The notes under the pieces: model-generated | Told to the model about the DNA's origin: nothing | Seen by the model: only the letters and a program-made list of their open reading frames with translations | The model's database searches: none | Translations under genes and position numbers: made by a program | Assembly: GCA_028564675.1 (NCBI GenBank) | Contig: JAOVVO010000078.1 | Span: 62,001 to 126,000, forward strand | Reading direction: 5' to 3' | DNA length: 64,000 bases | DNA from: Onchocerca lupi | Taxonomy: Eukaryota; Nematoda; Chromadorea; Rhabditida; Onchocercidae | In this document: piece after piece, positions 23,021-36,100 of the stretch | Layout of the letters: each line of letters begins with the position of its first letter | Position numbering within the stretch: the first letter of the stretch is position 1

Positions 23021-25663
23021 TCTCCCATGGCTCTGTTGGAGATGAAGGAGAGTAGACGGTCAATATAATTATAAAAAATGCACGAATTCGATTTTTTTAT
23101 GATGTGTTGCACCCACCATTAATGCACATATACCTATATCGGGTCATTCTCCAATAAAATCAATATTAGATAAACTATGCAAATATATAGTTTGTTGATG
23201 TTTGAAAATTTCCGAACCAGTGATCTTCATTTGCAGTACTTGACAAATCAAAGGAGTAGCAATGTCGGAAAAATTCGGAAGATGACTTATTGTAAACAAG
23301 GAGTGCAAAAGGTTAAGAAACATGAAGATAGTTTCAAATAGGTCAACAAGCCAATAAATATGTTTGCTACCAAAACAATAAATAAACAGGAGGGTAAACA
23401 GATTTATCAACAAAAGGAGAAATATGTTTACAAATGAAGGATAAACATGTTTTCCGCCAAAATGATAAATATGTTTACGTCAAAACACTATGATTAATAG
23501 GTAACAGACAAAGCGAGGCCGACTAAACATAAGACGAACACATTGGAGATCACGGGAGGAGGAAGAATCCCGAAATAATTTAAAAGAATCGGATTTTGAA
23601 GCAGAATCATGTTTTTTTTAGAACAGTTTTCTACAAAGACGACAGTTTGGAGTATTCTACAACGACTATTGCGACAATTCGAATCGAATCGACATTAACA
23701 ATCGACAATCAAAAAACAGTACTCTCTTCTATGAGAGACAAAGGAAAGAATATCGAATGATAAAGTTACTTGAATATTCTCTGGTAAATGTTTGTTCGTA
23801 ACTGTCACATCTAATAATGAATTCTTCTAACAGAATCGTCTCTTTCACAAAATTACTTTTCTGATAGACAAATTTTTTAAACTTAACTCTCTGCTTGAAA
23901 CTACTAGATAAGTTACTGCAAATGTTGGTTTATTTACCTAATATAGAGGTTCTGATTGCCCATGTATTCGATAAGAATGTTTATAATTCAACTGATCATA
24001 TTGCCATGTATCTTTGGCCGCTGAGCCCAACGAAACCTAACTTCATTCATGGTCAGAGTATTCAGACAAATGACCTGAGGTGGCCTATGATGCTGAACAC
24101 CGAATATCATCTCGAACTTCTGGATCAGAGCGGACTTTTCATATCAATTTTGCCAGCAACTAATTAAACCGCTTGAATTGTTATCATCCACAGGTCGTTA
24201 CCTGTGAAGATGTACTATATTGCACAATGTTTTCTTCACAGATATAGTCTGCGGATGATAACATAAACGAGGAATCTAACTGCTCAGTCATCGCCGATCC
24301 TTTTATATGTTTGTTCATATAAACTATTAATTGCATATTTGCATAGCTCAAAAAATCTTTCATCTTTTAAGTATAAGGCAATTCTAGTTGCTTAACAAAT
24401 TATTTCATTAATGTAATAGCAACGAAAAATTTTGTTGGTCATTGTAATCTTCATTCCTTTTGCTTTGAGGATGAAGATTTCAAGATGAGAGATTTTCATT
24501 CATAATGCAATAGGGAATAAGATCAAAACTGCTTGAAATTTTTTGTATATAAAATTTACTACTGCACATAAATCTATTTCCTTTTGGGGAATTGTATCAA
24601 ATCAAATTGACTGATTCGTATCAAACGCGAATACTAGTGGATGAAACTTGAAAAAATTTTCTTGAAATTTCGATATAAATTTAAAATTGACAGAAATGCA
24701 AGCTTACGTGATGCTAACTTCATACGGTGCTTCAATGCTATCTCCCAAGGAAGTCATACACCCCTTTCTTGAGACTAACTTCCAATGAATTCCCATCATC
24801 AGTAAACAAAGTTTCTCACATCAAACTGTCATCAAGGAAATCACAAAATTCATGGGAAACAAAGATGCACTATGGGGTTCTGAGCATTGATTGAATGGTA
24901 GCGCAGAGAGACAATAGAAGCGCTGTAGCTAGGCTATGCTAACCAGTTCATTTCATGATGTTTCCTCATTCCTTTCCTTTCTGTCTGGTGTTTTGTGATG
25001 GAGCGCAAATTGGTAAAATTCCAGTGGAGAGGTGCGTTGTGGGATGTACTGCGAGGTGATGTCGGGGGGAAGATTGCTCATCTCGCAAGACACACTTTTT
25101 GACGTGAAAAATTCCTCAATGCAAAACAACTTTTCATTTTTCTTACTAGACACTTACATCATGCACAGTTTCTTTTTCCTCTCTAAGACGAAGCGAAATG
25201 AAGGATGAAAAAAAAGATGTGGTTTCGATCAGATTGTGTTATCACTTCCGTAATGCAACAAATATTCGCCCGTAGTATTTCTCTATTTAATGATATCTTG
25301 TCCTATCTGATTTTTCCTTCTAATCTTTCAGAATAACATTTAATTACTGTAAGTGCAACAGCGTTTGTTATACGAATACAATTTACAACGTTGTCAGCTT
25401 AAATGCATTAAGCCATAGTTTTTTGTCTTTTTTGCAAAATGGAATGCAAGGAGAGGGAGATAAATATGGTATATGAACAGAATGATAAACGATGATAAAT
25501 AATTGAGAATTACAAGTGAAAGGAATTATTGTGATTTTTGGTGGTTTTACCAAATGGACTGATTTGTGAATCGCTTCTTTTATTTATTACAGGAAAGCAG
25601 TGAAGCATGGGTCCGCTGGTAACTTTTTGAAATATATGTTGTAGATTTATGGATTTTATTTCA
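23021..25663. other. Gene-poor region upstream of hnRNP K
   Basis: No supported gene. A block at about 23350-23490 repeats aataaatatgttt-like words and may be an old minisatellite. An open frame ending at 24165-24167 (plus strand, containing LWPLSPTKPNFIHGQSIQ) is unassigned and is followed directly by a nested inverted repeat. The promoter of the hnRNP K gene should lie toward the right end; no motif was recognised. Confidence 0.4.
24180..24262. repeat. Nested inverted repeat
   Basis: The outer arms gttatcatccacag (24180-24193) and ctgcggatgataac (24249-24262) pair with one mismatch. The inner arms tgtgaaga (24203-24210) and tcttcaca (24233-24240) pair perfectly. The arrangement forms a stem, internal loops and a second stem. 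Confidence 0.8.
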
Positions 25664-25664
25664 G
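25654..25664 (+). promoter_or_regulatory. Candidate trans-splice acceptor for hnRNP K
   Basis: A strong nematode-type acceptor (ttttatttcag) lies 35 bases before the ATG at 25700 with no in-frame coding before it. This is the usual setting for spliced-leader addition. It could instead be a 5' UTR cis-splice acceptor. Confidence 0.45.
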
Positions 25665-25699
25665 TGTTTGCAGTTTACTGCAGCGGATAAGAGAAAGAG

Positions 25700-28600
25700 A
25701 TGAAACGCTCTGGAGGGGATCGTTTTGGTAGTGGAAATAAACGAACACGAATGGATAGCTATGAAGAAGCCTTAGCGAACGGTAAATATGAATTACGGTT
25801 AGTGGTGACGAGTCGTGGAGCTGGTGGTATAATAGGCCGAGGAGGCGAGAATATCAAACGTCTCCGTTCTGAGGTACTGCTATTTGGATAACTCTCGTAC
25901 CATTTCAATGCGTAATTTATAGTTCTTTCCGATGTTTTGTAATTCCTTTCTTGAGAGCACTAATCCAAAATTCATTTGCCTAAAAAATAATAGCTAATCC
26001 ATTCTAAACTGACTTTTTAATGTCTAGTAAAGTTTAGCAGAGAAACAGCAAATCATATATTTCTTGAACAGTTGCCGTTTTAGCAGTGATGTTGAGGTTA
26101 AATATTGAGAAGAATGTTGCTGATTTCTTTACCCTTAACGACCAAAAAGATTGCTTGTGACAGTGAAGTTCTTGATTCCGAAAGCAAATCTTTTTAAGTA
26201 ATCGGCATTTATTTTTTCGAAGTTTTTTAATGATTTGCAGCTGGCTTTAATTTGTTAAGCAAATGCATTTTGGATCAGAGCTTATCCAGGGTCTTATCCT
26301 TTCTTTTCCTTGATGTCTAAGAATATTTGCTTGTAAATGCAAAATCCTTGGTTTCGGAAACTTCAGAAAAGTTCAGGAAGTTATTAAGTCATTTTTATAT
26401 GAACGGCCTTAAACCGTTTGATATTTTGGCGGACTGAGCAACATGAATTACGAAATTGTGAACACAGCCCAAACTAATGCTCATTTGCAGTTCGACGCGA
26501 ACCTGACCGTCCCAGATAGCCAGACGCCCGAACGGTAATTTATCCTGGAAATACTCATTGCCCTCACTACTGATTACTCGTTGGGCCACGACCGTTATTG
26601 CCATTGGGCTTCCACACGATGGATAAACCTACAGCTCTGACAGGCTGACCTTGAATTACCTTCCACATTTCTTTCACAAACCTACTGCTACAAAATAGGT
26701 GACATGCCTGCCTGCCTTAAATGTTCCACCTGCTTAATTGTTTAGCACTGTAACTGGTTTTTGGTATACAGTTAAAAATTTTGATGGCTCTGAAGGTATT
26801 TCGTTCAACTGGGATAACAAAGAGCAAAATTTGAAAAACAGTTTTCAGCTACTTTTGATATTCTGAAATGGTGCTGTAAAAAATAAAACAATCATAATTT
26901 TCTTTAAAATCAGTTAATTTGAAATTACATGTAGATATAACATTGTGGGAGCATTGTGTTTAACCAAAGCAAAGAGCAGGAGGGGCATGTTTCCCAAATT
27001 TTTTAGCAGAGGAGGCCACTTTTTTTTCAAAATTTTCAATAATTTAAAATTTTTGGTTGGTCGATGCACATTATTTTCCAGTTTGGAGCTAAAATGAAGG
27101 ATTTGGATTACAAATTTATTCCAAACCGTGCACTACCTTTTCTTGCAGCCATTGACTTCAGATTCTAGTTTGGTTGTTGGACAATAACTTTTTGTATTTT
27201 TGAGACTAAACCTGTGAAATTTGCATGATTTTACCATCAAATCCTACAGACAGAACGTTTCTTGCAAACTTTTTTTTCTTTTCATTAAAACTGTATTCTA
27301 TATGTTGTTCAGGGTATTGACACTCACTGCTACAACGGAAAACATCGCAAACTGTTTGCGTGAAATTATACCGCGTCTCGATGAGGTAAATGCTAATTTC
27401 TACAAGTTTTAAGAACAATTTGTATCCATAAAACTTTTAAATTTGTTTCTTGCTAATAATTGTGAATTGGCGATGAAAAAATATTAGGACTGTGTGATGT
27501 GATTTTTTTTTAATGGATTCTAGCTCACTGATTCTCATACTGAAAATTTAAAGCCCCTTCATTGAGAAAAAATAATGGCGAAAATTTTCAGAATCGTGAA
27601 GATGACCGTGATCGACGAGGTAAAAAAGCAGAGAGATCGGATAGTGAAATGAAAGTTTTGGTGCATGAATCTCATGCTGGCGCTGTTATTGGCCGTGGTG
27701 GGTCACGAATAAAGGAACTTCGCGAAAAAACTGGAGCGCAGCTGAAGGTCTGTTACTCATTTTCAGTTTTATAACGCATGCACAACTGGAATATATTCAT
27801 GCCACTATTGATATAAGATTTGTTACGAAGTTGACTTGCATTTCTCTATAAAAATATTCTTGTTTCCGCAATGTCGCATCAAATTTTGAAATCATAATTC
27901 AAGAATTTCACTTACATGTTGATGAGTTCTTTCAGACTTGACTGTTCAACCATCTACCTCATTTTGAAAATTTGTTGTAGGCATATTTCTTGGATTATTT
28001 ATTTTCATTCCAGAGTTTTTAATTGATGTATTTTAATATTTTTGCAGTATATAGTGGTAAACTTATGATTTGTTGAAGCAGAAATAAAGTTGTAGTGAAA
28101 ATAAGAATAAAATTTCCAATATAAGAGGAACTGAAAGATGAATTCAATTCCACAGCATCTTACCATCAAAACATTAGCAGGTTTTTTCCCGCTGTGCACC
28201 ACAGTCTACTGAAAGGATCGTGTTATTGAATGGTGAAGTGGAAAAAATTATTGATTGTATTAGTATCATCATCGATGTGCTGAAGGAAGTAAGATTTATT
28301 AAACCGTAAGCAGATTTCAGTTGTCAAGAATTCTTGACTTCCTAGTAAGCATATAAAATTAAATATGTCTATTTAAAATATTCAAAAAAAAAAAAAAAAT
28401 GATCCGAATATTAGTGTTGCAATTTTTAGATCCCCATAAAGGGACCTGTCCGGCCCTATGATCCGATGTATTATGATCCAGATATCATTAATGATTACGG
28501 TGGATATGTTCCTGATCGAAATTTTATCTCACGTGTAGGTCGAGGAAGAGACTATGGCTTTGGCAGTAGCATGATCCCCTCACGATATCCGGGAAGAGAT

Positions 28601-29812
28601 GATCGTTATAGTGGAATGAGGGATATGATGGGACGTTATTCACCTATTCCAGCTATGCAGACCACACAGGTGGAAACAACTGACGTAACATGATTTCTTA
28701 AGATTTATTTTGCGAAATATATGATATGCTCAGATTGTGTTAATTTTTGCAAAACTCGCATGGAAATCTTAGTCGTTATCAAATTTCTTAGTGTTCATCA
28801 GCAATCAGGTGATTTTGTCAGATTGACTCTTCATCTTTTCTCCTTGGATTTGGTTGTTGAAGTAATATTCTTTGGTACAGAAGGGCTTATCATTTCCCTA
28901 ATAATCTATTCTATTAATGTAGCAAATAGCACATGAATCTATTAATATTTTTAGTATAAAAGCAGTTATTAAGTTGCTACATGCCTCACGAGATGGTTGG
29001 TTTTTTGATAGGTTTCGAAAAAATGTTTCAAAATAGAAAACTCAGTTTTCAAGTTCCCACGAAAATTTGATATGATATTTGTATTCCATTAATATTCTTT
29101 ATTTGTAATATTTAGGTCACAATACCGGATGAACTGGGAGGCGCTATTATAGGTAAAGGTGGTTCAAGGATCAATCGAGTGCGTGAAGAGTCGGGGGCGC
29201 AGATCGAAGTTGAGCCCCATCGTGATAATGGTGGTGACCGCATTATAACGATATCTGGTACTCGAGAGCAGATTCAGGCAGCGCAATATTTGCTACAGCA
29301 GTGGTTAGCAAAGGCTTCATTTTTTTCAATATAATTCGAAAAAGACAATAAGATGCTACGTAGTTAGTCGTCTATTTGTTTTTGATTTGATCTTCGAAAT
29401 CTGCTGGTTGGTACAAATTCTGTTTTTCAGTTTCCTTAACTGCCCATATATAAATGCAGGATATCTTTTATATTGGGACTTGATCGAGCCTAGCGGGTCT
29501 GTTTCACTCTTCTCTACGGAAGCCTATAAAAACACTTGTAATACATGTTCGGTTTCTACTTATCACTCTTCAGATATTATGAGATATGTATTCAGTTCGA
29601 GTTTGTATAAGAAATGGGAAGAGGAAGGGAATGCAGTACTGGTCCAAACATTAATATTATTGTTGCAAAAAATTCCAAAATTATCTTCGAAGTGTTCTTG
29701 TTTTTTTTTTTTCTTTTTTTTTCGCCATATTGATTTATATTTTCTGAATCATTAGCATTATTTCAGCGTTCGTACATCGGAAGCTGGAAGACGTTATTTA
29801 AGCGAGCACTAA
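25700..29812 (+). CDS. hrpk-1: hnRNP K homologue, three KH domains
   Basis: Nuclear and cytoplasmic poly(C)-preferring RNA-binding protein involved in splicing, mRNA stability and translation. Exons: 25700-25873, 26491-26534, 27313-27385, 27592-27747, 28181-28288, 28430-28669 (or 28684), 29116-29303 and 29767-29812. All phases agree, giving 342 residues with the shorter sixth exon. KH1 (about residues 31-97) has the loop IIGRGGENIKRL, completed by the tiny exon 2 (FDANLTVPDSQTPER). KH2 (about 117-185) has VIGRGGSRIKEL and ends IISIIIDVLKE-like. KH3 (about 266-330) has IIGKGGSRINRV and GDRIITISGTREQIQAAQYL. Between KH2 and KH3 lies a Gly/Arg/Tyr-rich linker (RVGRGRDYGFGS), the usual hnRNP K-type RG region. 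The N-terminus MKRSGGDRFGSGNKRTR is basic and may act as a nuclear signal. The architecture matches hnRNP K/PCBP; the symbol follows the C. elegans orthologue by inference. Confidence 0.95.
25874..27312 (+). other. hnRNP K introns 1 and 2
   Basis: Two introns (617 and 778 bases) flank the 44-base exon 2 at 26491-26534. The region around 26395-26700 is visibly less AT-rich than its surroundings. Its minus-strand open frame is only the shadow of exon 2 and its flanks. Confidence 0.75.
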
Positions 29813-30037
29813 GCGGAACAGACAGTTGGAAGCTTTTATTGATCTGTTTTTGATGAATTCTGTCATTTGCCTGTTATTTTTACTCATAAACCCATCAGAA
29901 TTTTTATCCACTTTGTAACAGGCTGTCACAGTTATTATTGTGTTGCCTTTCTTTAAACGCATGCTTTGTTTTGCATCATTTTTTTTTTTTTTTCATTTGT
30001 ATCATTTGTGTGATCTCCTTATATTAATGTCCTGTAA

Positions 30038-30043
30038 AATAAA
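30038..30043 (+). terminator. Candidate poly(A) signal of hnRNP K
   Basis: AATAAA within aaaataaatttt lies about 226 bases after the stop codon at 29810-29812 and well before the next gene. Confidence 0.5.
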
Positions 30044-31042
30044 TTTTATCCCAACTGTCTTCTTCTACTGAAGTGTCATTGCGCTTTTAGAATATATGAG
30101 AAAGGAACGGTCTTATCATTCAGTTCTTTGAAAAAGAAATCCTGGTTATATTATTTTTTTAATTCTGATCTGTTTTAAGCATTAGGTAGTTTTGCTTCTC
30201 TACATATTTTCTGTAATCCTTGCTTGAATATGACACTTTCTAGTATGAAGTTTTAAATTGTTGCTCTACCGGCTGTAATATTTATGTATTTATTCTTTTT
30301 CCGAGATCTGCAAATTGAGTCGAAAAATAGTGAAGATTTTGATTAATATATTTTGGGTTTCTACAAATTTCGGGGTTCCTATTTGAAAAGACTGAAAAGT
30401 AATTTCAGTGCCGATATGTCAGTAAAATAAGGTAACAGAAGACAATGATTAAAATTGGGATTAAGAGACTTTAGATGCGTTTGAGTATTCGTGTATTAGA
30501 GTGATGGAATTTGAATTTCCCAATTTCAGGTATGTAGGGTATCACCTAATAGTTCGGTTCGACTATGGGGAACGTTTCGTAACTGGTGAGAAAACGTGAA
30601 ATGTAGTGAACTAAGTTTCTATAAAGCAAAAAGTATAAAAAATGATATCAATCAATGTAAAGTGTCTTCCGTTTGGTTGCTATCATGACGTAATCTAAAC
30701 CTGTTTTTCCTCTGGATTATCTTTAAGAAATTGAAATAAAGTTGCAAGACATGAAATGTGATATTACTTCTTGGCCAAGCTCGTGAACTCATACTTTCTA
30801 CCTATTTGATAATTTTTCTACGTTATGCTGGTTGCTTGCTTTTGAAAATATTTCATCAGTCTTTTAATGTTGATCTTATCTCGTTTCTTAAATTGAAATT
30901 TACAGTAGTATTTTTTTAACTGCAAGAAATTAGTAACATTATGTTCTGAATCCGATATGCTCTCAATGCAATTAGTTTCCTGATGTTTCGTAAATAAATT
31001 TAATCACCTAGATGACTTAGACAGTAATCTTTTTTTTTTTTT
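30044..31042. other. Intergenic between hnRNP K and Staufen
   Basis: About 1 kb without a recognised gene. The two flanking genes run in the same direction. The distance is larger than the few hundred bases typical of nematode operons, so separate promoters are more likely, but no promoter motif was identified. Confidence 0.5.
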
Positions 31043-31053
31043 TAAATGTTCAG
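31031..31053 (+). promoter_or_regulatory. Candidate trans-splice acceptor for Staufen
   Basis: A long T tract followed by aaatgttcag ends 39 bases before the start codon at 31093. This fits a spliced-leader acceptor; a 5' UTR cis-splice acceptor is the alternative. Confidence 0.4.
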
Positions 31054-31092
31054 GTTGTCTGAAAACAATCCTCATCACCAATCGACAGTTGC

Positions 31093-33083
31093 ATGAAGGG
31101 AGCAGGTGTGCAGCGTATGATAAATGGCACTGCCAACGAAAATTCAGTGCTTCATCCAGAGATGTGGTGGGGGCTACACTTTACAGGTTTTTTTTTAAAA
31201 TGTATTACAGTTATATGCAAACATTCAAGATCTTTGGTTGGTCTTTTGAATATCATATTAGGTCATTTGAAAATTGGAAAAAAGAGATGCATTTGAAACA
31301 ACTTTCACATTTTTTCACTTCAGAATAAAAAATGTTTTGGAATGATTGTAATTACTGTTCTAGTTAGGCACTCATGCTGTAAAATACTTTTGTCCCATTT
31401 ACCCCTTCTTCAGAACTACAAGTGGACTATAGTGAATAATTCATTTGCTTGGAATTGATTTTTTATAGAGCAAGAAGTGTCTCCTACAAAGTATGTATAT
31501 AATTATTCACAACTTGATGAAAATCATCAGAGAACTCCGATGTGTCGTATTGCCGAGCTCGCTCGTTACAATAAAGTTGGTTTCTTTTTAGATTAATAAC
31601 AAATTTGCATATATTATAACCTTGAAACTCATAGTGTCGATTTTGAGGAAAAATGATTTCAAGATAAGGCGTCGACCAAATTGTCTCATCGTATTTATAT
31701 TTCCCAACATGATTTTAAACTATTAACCAAGCTCATCTACTTTTGTAAATTATAATTAGTGATGAATATAAACATCAGTATTGGAAACTAATTCAGATCA
31801 GGCATGAGTACAAACTCATGGACGAAAGCGGACCAGCTCACAAAAAGCAATTCACCGTTTCACTTGTACTTACTCCTAATCAAGTAAGTGTTTTGTTTGT
31901 ATTTAATTTAGTTGCATTGTAGAACACCTGATTGTTTTTGTTTATATTTTTTGTTTTTCTATACTGTTGTAGAAATGTTGCAGGTGTTTTATGGCAAAGG
32001 AGCGTCCATCAAGAAAGCGCAACAGTCAGCCGCTGAAAGTGCCTTGAATGGAACCACTTTGCCTAAGCCACCAGATAAGGTTCCTTCAAAAAAAGTCAAA
32101 AGTGGTAAGATTAGCAGTCATTAGATGGATGCTAGATTGTGCATTGCATAGATGCTAGTATTTATTTTGAAATTTTTGTATTTCTTTATTTATCGTTTGA
32201 AATAATTTAGATTTCAATTATTTATCGACTGAAATAATTAAAATTTCAATTATTTATCGATTGAAATTATAAACTGAATAAAGTGTGATTTAATTAATAT
32301 TATTATTGTGTTAGAGAAATTTATAAGAACCAAATTATTGAATAACCGGTTATCATAAAATATTCCCTTATCGTTCCATAAAATAATATCCGATGTAAAT
32401 ATTTTTACTTTTCGGTGATTATCATATTTTTAAATGAATTAGGATCCAATTGTAGCAGCTGTAGAAAATTGCTTTTTTTTTTTTTTTCAGATTTTCAAAA
32501 TCCAATAGTCCTGCTCAGATATATCACAGGGCGGCTTGGAGTTGAGATTAAATTTGTTGACGAAATAGTGCCAATATGCTCAACTCCATCACATCCCATA
32601 ACTCGTTTGCCAATGCAGTTGGTTATCCAATTGTTTCGTTGTGATGCGTTGTATTTTATGGATTTTTTATTTTAGTTAATTATAAGTCTCCAAAATTGAT
32701 TTTTCGAATTCTAAGTAAACTGTGAAGTTTTTCCTGAATATAAAGTAGAATTAGTGCATAGTTTTTATCTCTAATTCCATTATGAAAGTAATATTACTTA
32801 TGGAAGTAATATCTGTTCTTTTGATGGTTTGTGTATTCTTATCAGTTACTCTTAATTACAGACCGTTAATAAGATCTCCTTTTATCCCAATGATTAACGA
32901 GCAGTTCTTGGTTCTTCCACCGCCTAGAGTAATATTTGGACAACCACGTGTTCCTGCAGCACTGCAACCGGTACCAGTTATTATGCGACCGCCAAATACA
33001 ATGATATCTCCAAGGTTCTCATTCTTTCATCGTTACCGATCGCAGTCACAATTTCATAAGGTAAATTTTGAGCGATTTTTTTT

Positions 33084-33120
<37 letters not shown>

Positions 33121-36100
33121 AGATTTCCATATGCAAAAAAATGTTTGATTTTATTATTTTGCTTTCATTGAAAATAAAGCGATAAAATTAATCATTTGAC
33201 TTCGTTGAAAGTCTAACTAAAGAAAGTAAGACTCGATTATAAGCCAGTGAAGTATTTGTCTAAAAATTAAACTATGAGAGAATATGTAAGGGAGATTCGC
33301 ATATTCAATAAACGGTTTAAAATTTCTTGTCCGAGTTCAGATTCTTTAGTTTAATTTCAGATTCGTTTGATATTAAGTAAGGATTTCCCAGAATTTATTG
33401 GAAAGGGAATAACGAAGAAGAGGGCTAAAAGTAGCGCTGCTAATGAGGTGGAGTATTTTTTCTATTTGATTTTTTAAATTTACTTTTTTTAAATAAATTT
33501 GTGATAATATTTTCTCAGCCATGCGAAACTTTTTATGCTTCTGTTTAGAATATTCATAGAATACTTTATCTTATATAAAATTCAGATATAAATATCCACT
33601 ACACTTTCAGGCTCTTTCTTATCTAGGACCATATCTGGCTACGCTGGAAGCACAGTCAAAAAACAAAATGGATGGGTCAAAAGATGGTAAGGGTTTGCTT
33701 TTTTTTTTTTTTTTTACAAACGGAACGTATAACATGTTTTAACTACAGTCTCTTTCGGATTGAGATAAATTACTGGTTTCTTAGGCAAATGACACTATTT
33801 ATAAAGCATTATTAGAATCTGTGGTGATTTATTCAAGCATTCAAGATTTTCTCTAAGACCATTCAAGATTCAATGTTTCTTTAAATTATTTGTAGTTAAT
33901 TATCAATCATGAAGTTCACCAGAATATTAAAAGATGCTTGATATTGGTACAGCATTCAATTCAAAATAGAACTAAAGTTAGTAAATCATCATGTGGAAAT
34001 AATTAATGACTACTCTAGTATTTTTATATTATTTCCTTATCTCTTTTTTGCAGTGTTTGATTCAAATTTTTATACATTCCTGATTTCAAATTATTGAGTT
34101 GAACAAAAGTATAAACTGAGTCGAAAGAGCATGAATTTTTTTTCCAGCTTCAGGATTAGCGACAGTTGAAATCGAAAATATCAAAAAAGATGACTTCAAA
34201 TCGCTTATCACGACGGCACGGAATGGGAAACCAAAATCTTCAATCTCTCAAATACACGAATGTGCGCTGCATATGCGCATGAATGTCGAATTTTTGGTAA
34301 CAAATTTTGCCGATTTTCAGCTTTTATAGATCCTTATTTTAATTCCCAGTTACCTTATGATTACTCCTTATAACTCTCACATCTTAGTTTCAGCAAAAAT
34401 TACTAAAATTAGAGAGTTACCTCTAAGATGAATGATTTGTTGAAGAGTAACTTCTGTATTTGATTATGCTTTTTTGGTAATTTTTTCTTTTATTATTTCG
34501 TTGTACTGATTATCAAATTTTCATTGCCTTCCCTATTGCCTCCAAATCTTGGAGTTCTTTAATTTTTATAGGTTTTAAAAGAGGAAGGACCAGCTCACGA
34601 CAGACGCTATTTATTACGCTGTAAGCTTATCTCAGCAGAGCGGGTTTTCTCTGCGGATGGCGAAGGAAGTAGTAAAAAAATTGCAAAGCAGAATGCTTGC
34701 TCGTTAATGTTAACTAAATTGCAGTCTATTGGTTAGTCACCATGTTATAATAAGAATTATCATACTTATTGTCTGATAGAAGAAAATTGCTTTAATCCAT
34801 TCAAAAATTTGCTATTGAAACATTGGCTTTCTTTTTCTAGAATCATCTCCAATTTTCATTGCTGCTGCAATGTTGAAATCGCAGAAAAAAATTGGAGCAC
34901 CAAAGGAACTTAAACGAAAGACGATTAGCAAGGTATTTGATAGTTATCATTACATTATGCTGTAAGTTATTGAAGTATGCTTCTTTGGTTCTGGAAATAG
35001 TCTGATTTCCCTCCAGTAGTTCACGCAAAAGTTAAAATTATGAGTACATATCTTTGATTAGTCTTTAACTATACGGATTTTCATTTTTCAAGTTTTGTAT
35101 TTCATTGCATCTTACAGTCCATTGCGAGTTCAGTAGTCATAAGTTATTTTTATTGTGATAAAATTTTCCCGAATTTTAGGATATGAAAATGAATCCGGAA
35201 TATGGTCACCAAATTAACCCAGTCAGTCGTCTAATGCAGGTTATGCAAGCGCGAAAACAAAATGAACCAAAATTTCAACTTATTGCTGAGCGCGGACAAA
35301 GTCGTTATAAAGAATTTGTGATGGAGGTATGCTGTGGACATTTCACATTTCATTTCTAACATAATTAACTTTTTATATCAGTTTTTTAATGTATTACAGG
35401 TGATCTGTGATGATGGTCTACGCTGCGAAGGTATCGGACCTAACAAAAAACTTGCGAAGCGAGCTGCAGCTGAAGCAGTACTGGCAAAGATTGGATATGT
35501 AAAGCCAATGCCAAAACCTGGAAAAAGTCTTCTCAAGAAAAAACCTGAAGAATATGTGCAGCAATCACATATCGGTATAAACTTTGCTTTCCTACATGAT
35601 TTAAAAAATTTGCGAATTGTACTTGATTCAAAAAATCAAAGATATAGCTAAACAAAAATAAATTTATTATGATGAAATATAAGCATCCGAATTAACATTT
35701 GCTTCATTAAACATAGTTTAGACATGAAAAGTTTGTTTTTATTGTTATTTGGTGACTTTAATCGATTTTATCTTTTATTCATTATGCTTATGCTTTAAAG
35801 CTTATTTCCAAAATAACACAAAATTGTAGATGTGTTCGAACTTGAGAAAGAGAGGGAATTAGTGGGACAAATGAATAACGAAGAAGACGAAACAGAAAAT
35901 GTTGAGAAAATCTCAGAAGTTACTTTGTCTGTGACTGCATCAATGGGATCACAAGTGATGGCTTTCGCTGACGTTGACAGGACTTTATATTCCGGTGAAG
36001 AAAAAGGTATCTGGGGTAACAACACTAGTGCTGGAACTAAAAGGTAAATTTCTGATTGCATATATATTTTTCATGTGGAAATTGATTCTCAATTCACAGT

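Noticed and set aside
26395..26604. Minus-strand 69-codon frame with protein-like composition
   Set aside because: It is the antisense of hnRNP K exon 2 and its flanks; the plus-strand exon FDANLTVPDSQTPER fits KH1 exactly.
29303..29760. Long plus-strand frame 29387-29755 after hnRNP K exon 7
   Set aside because: It lies within the last intron; the final exon at 29767 restores frame and stop after the expected short C-terminus.
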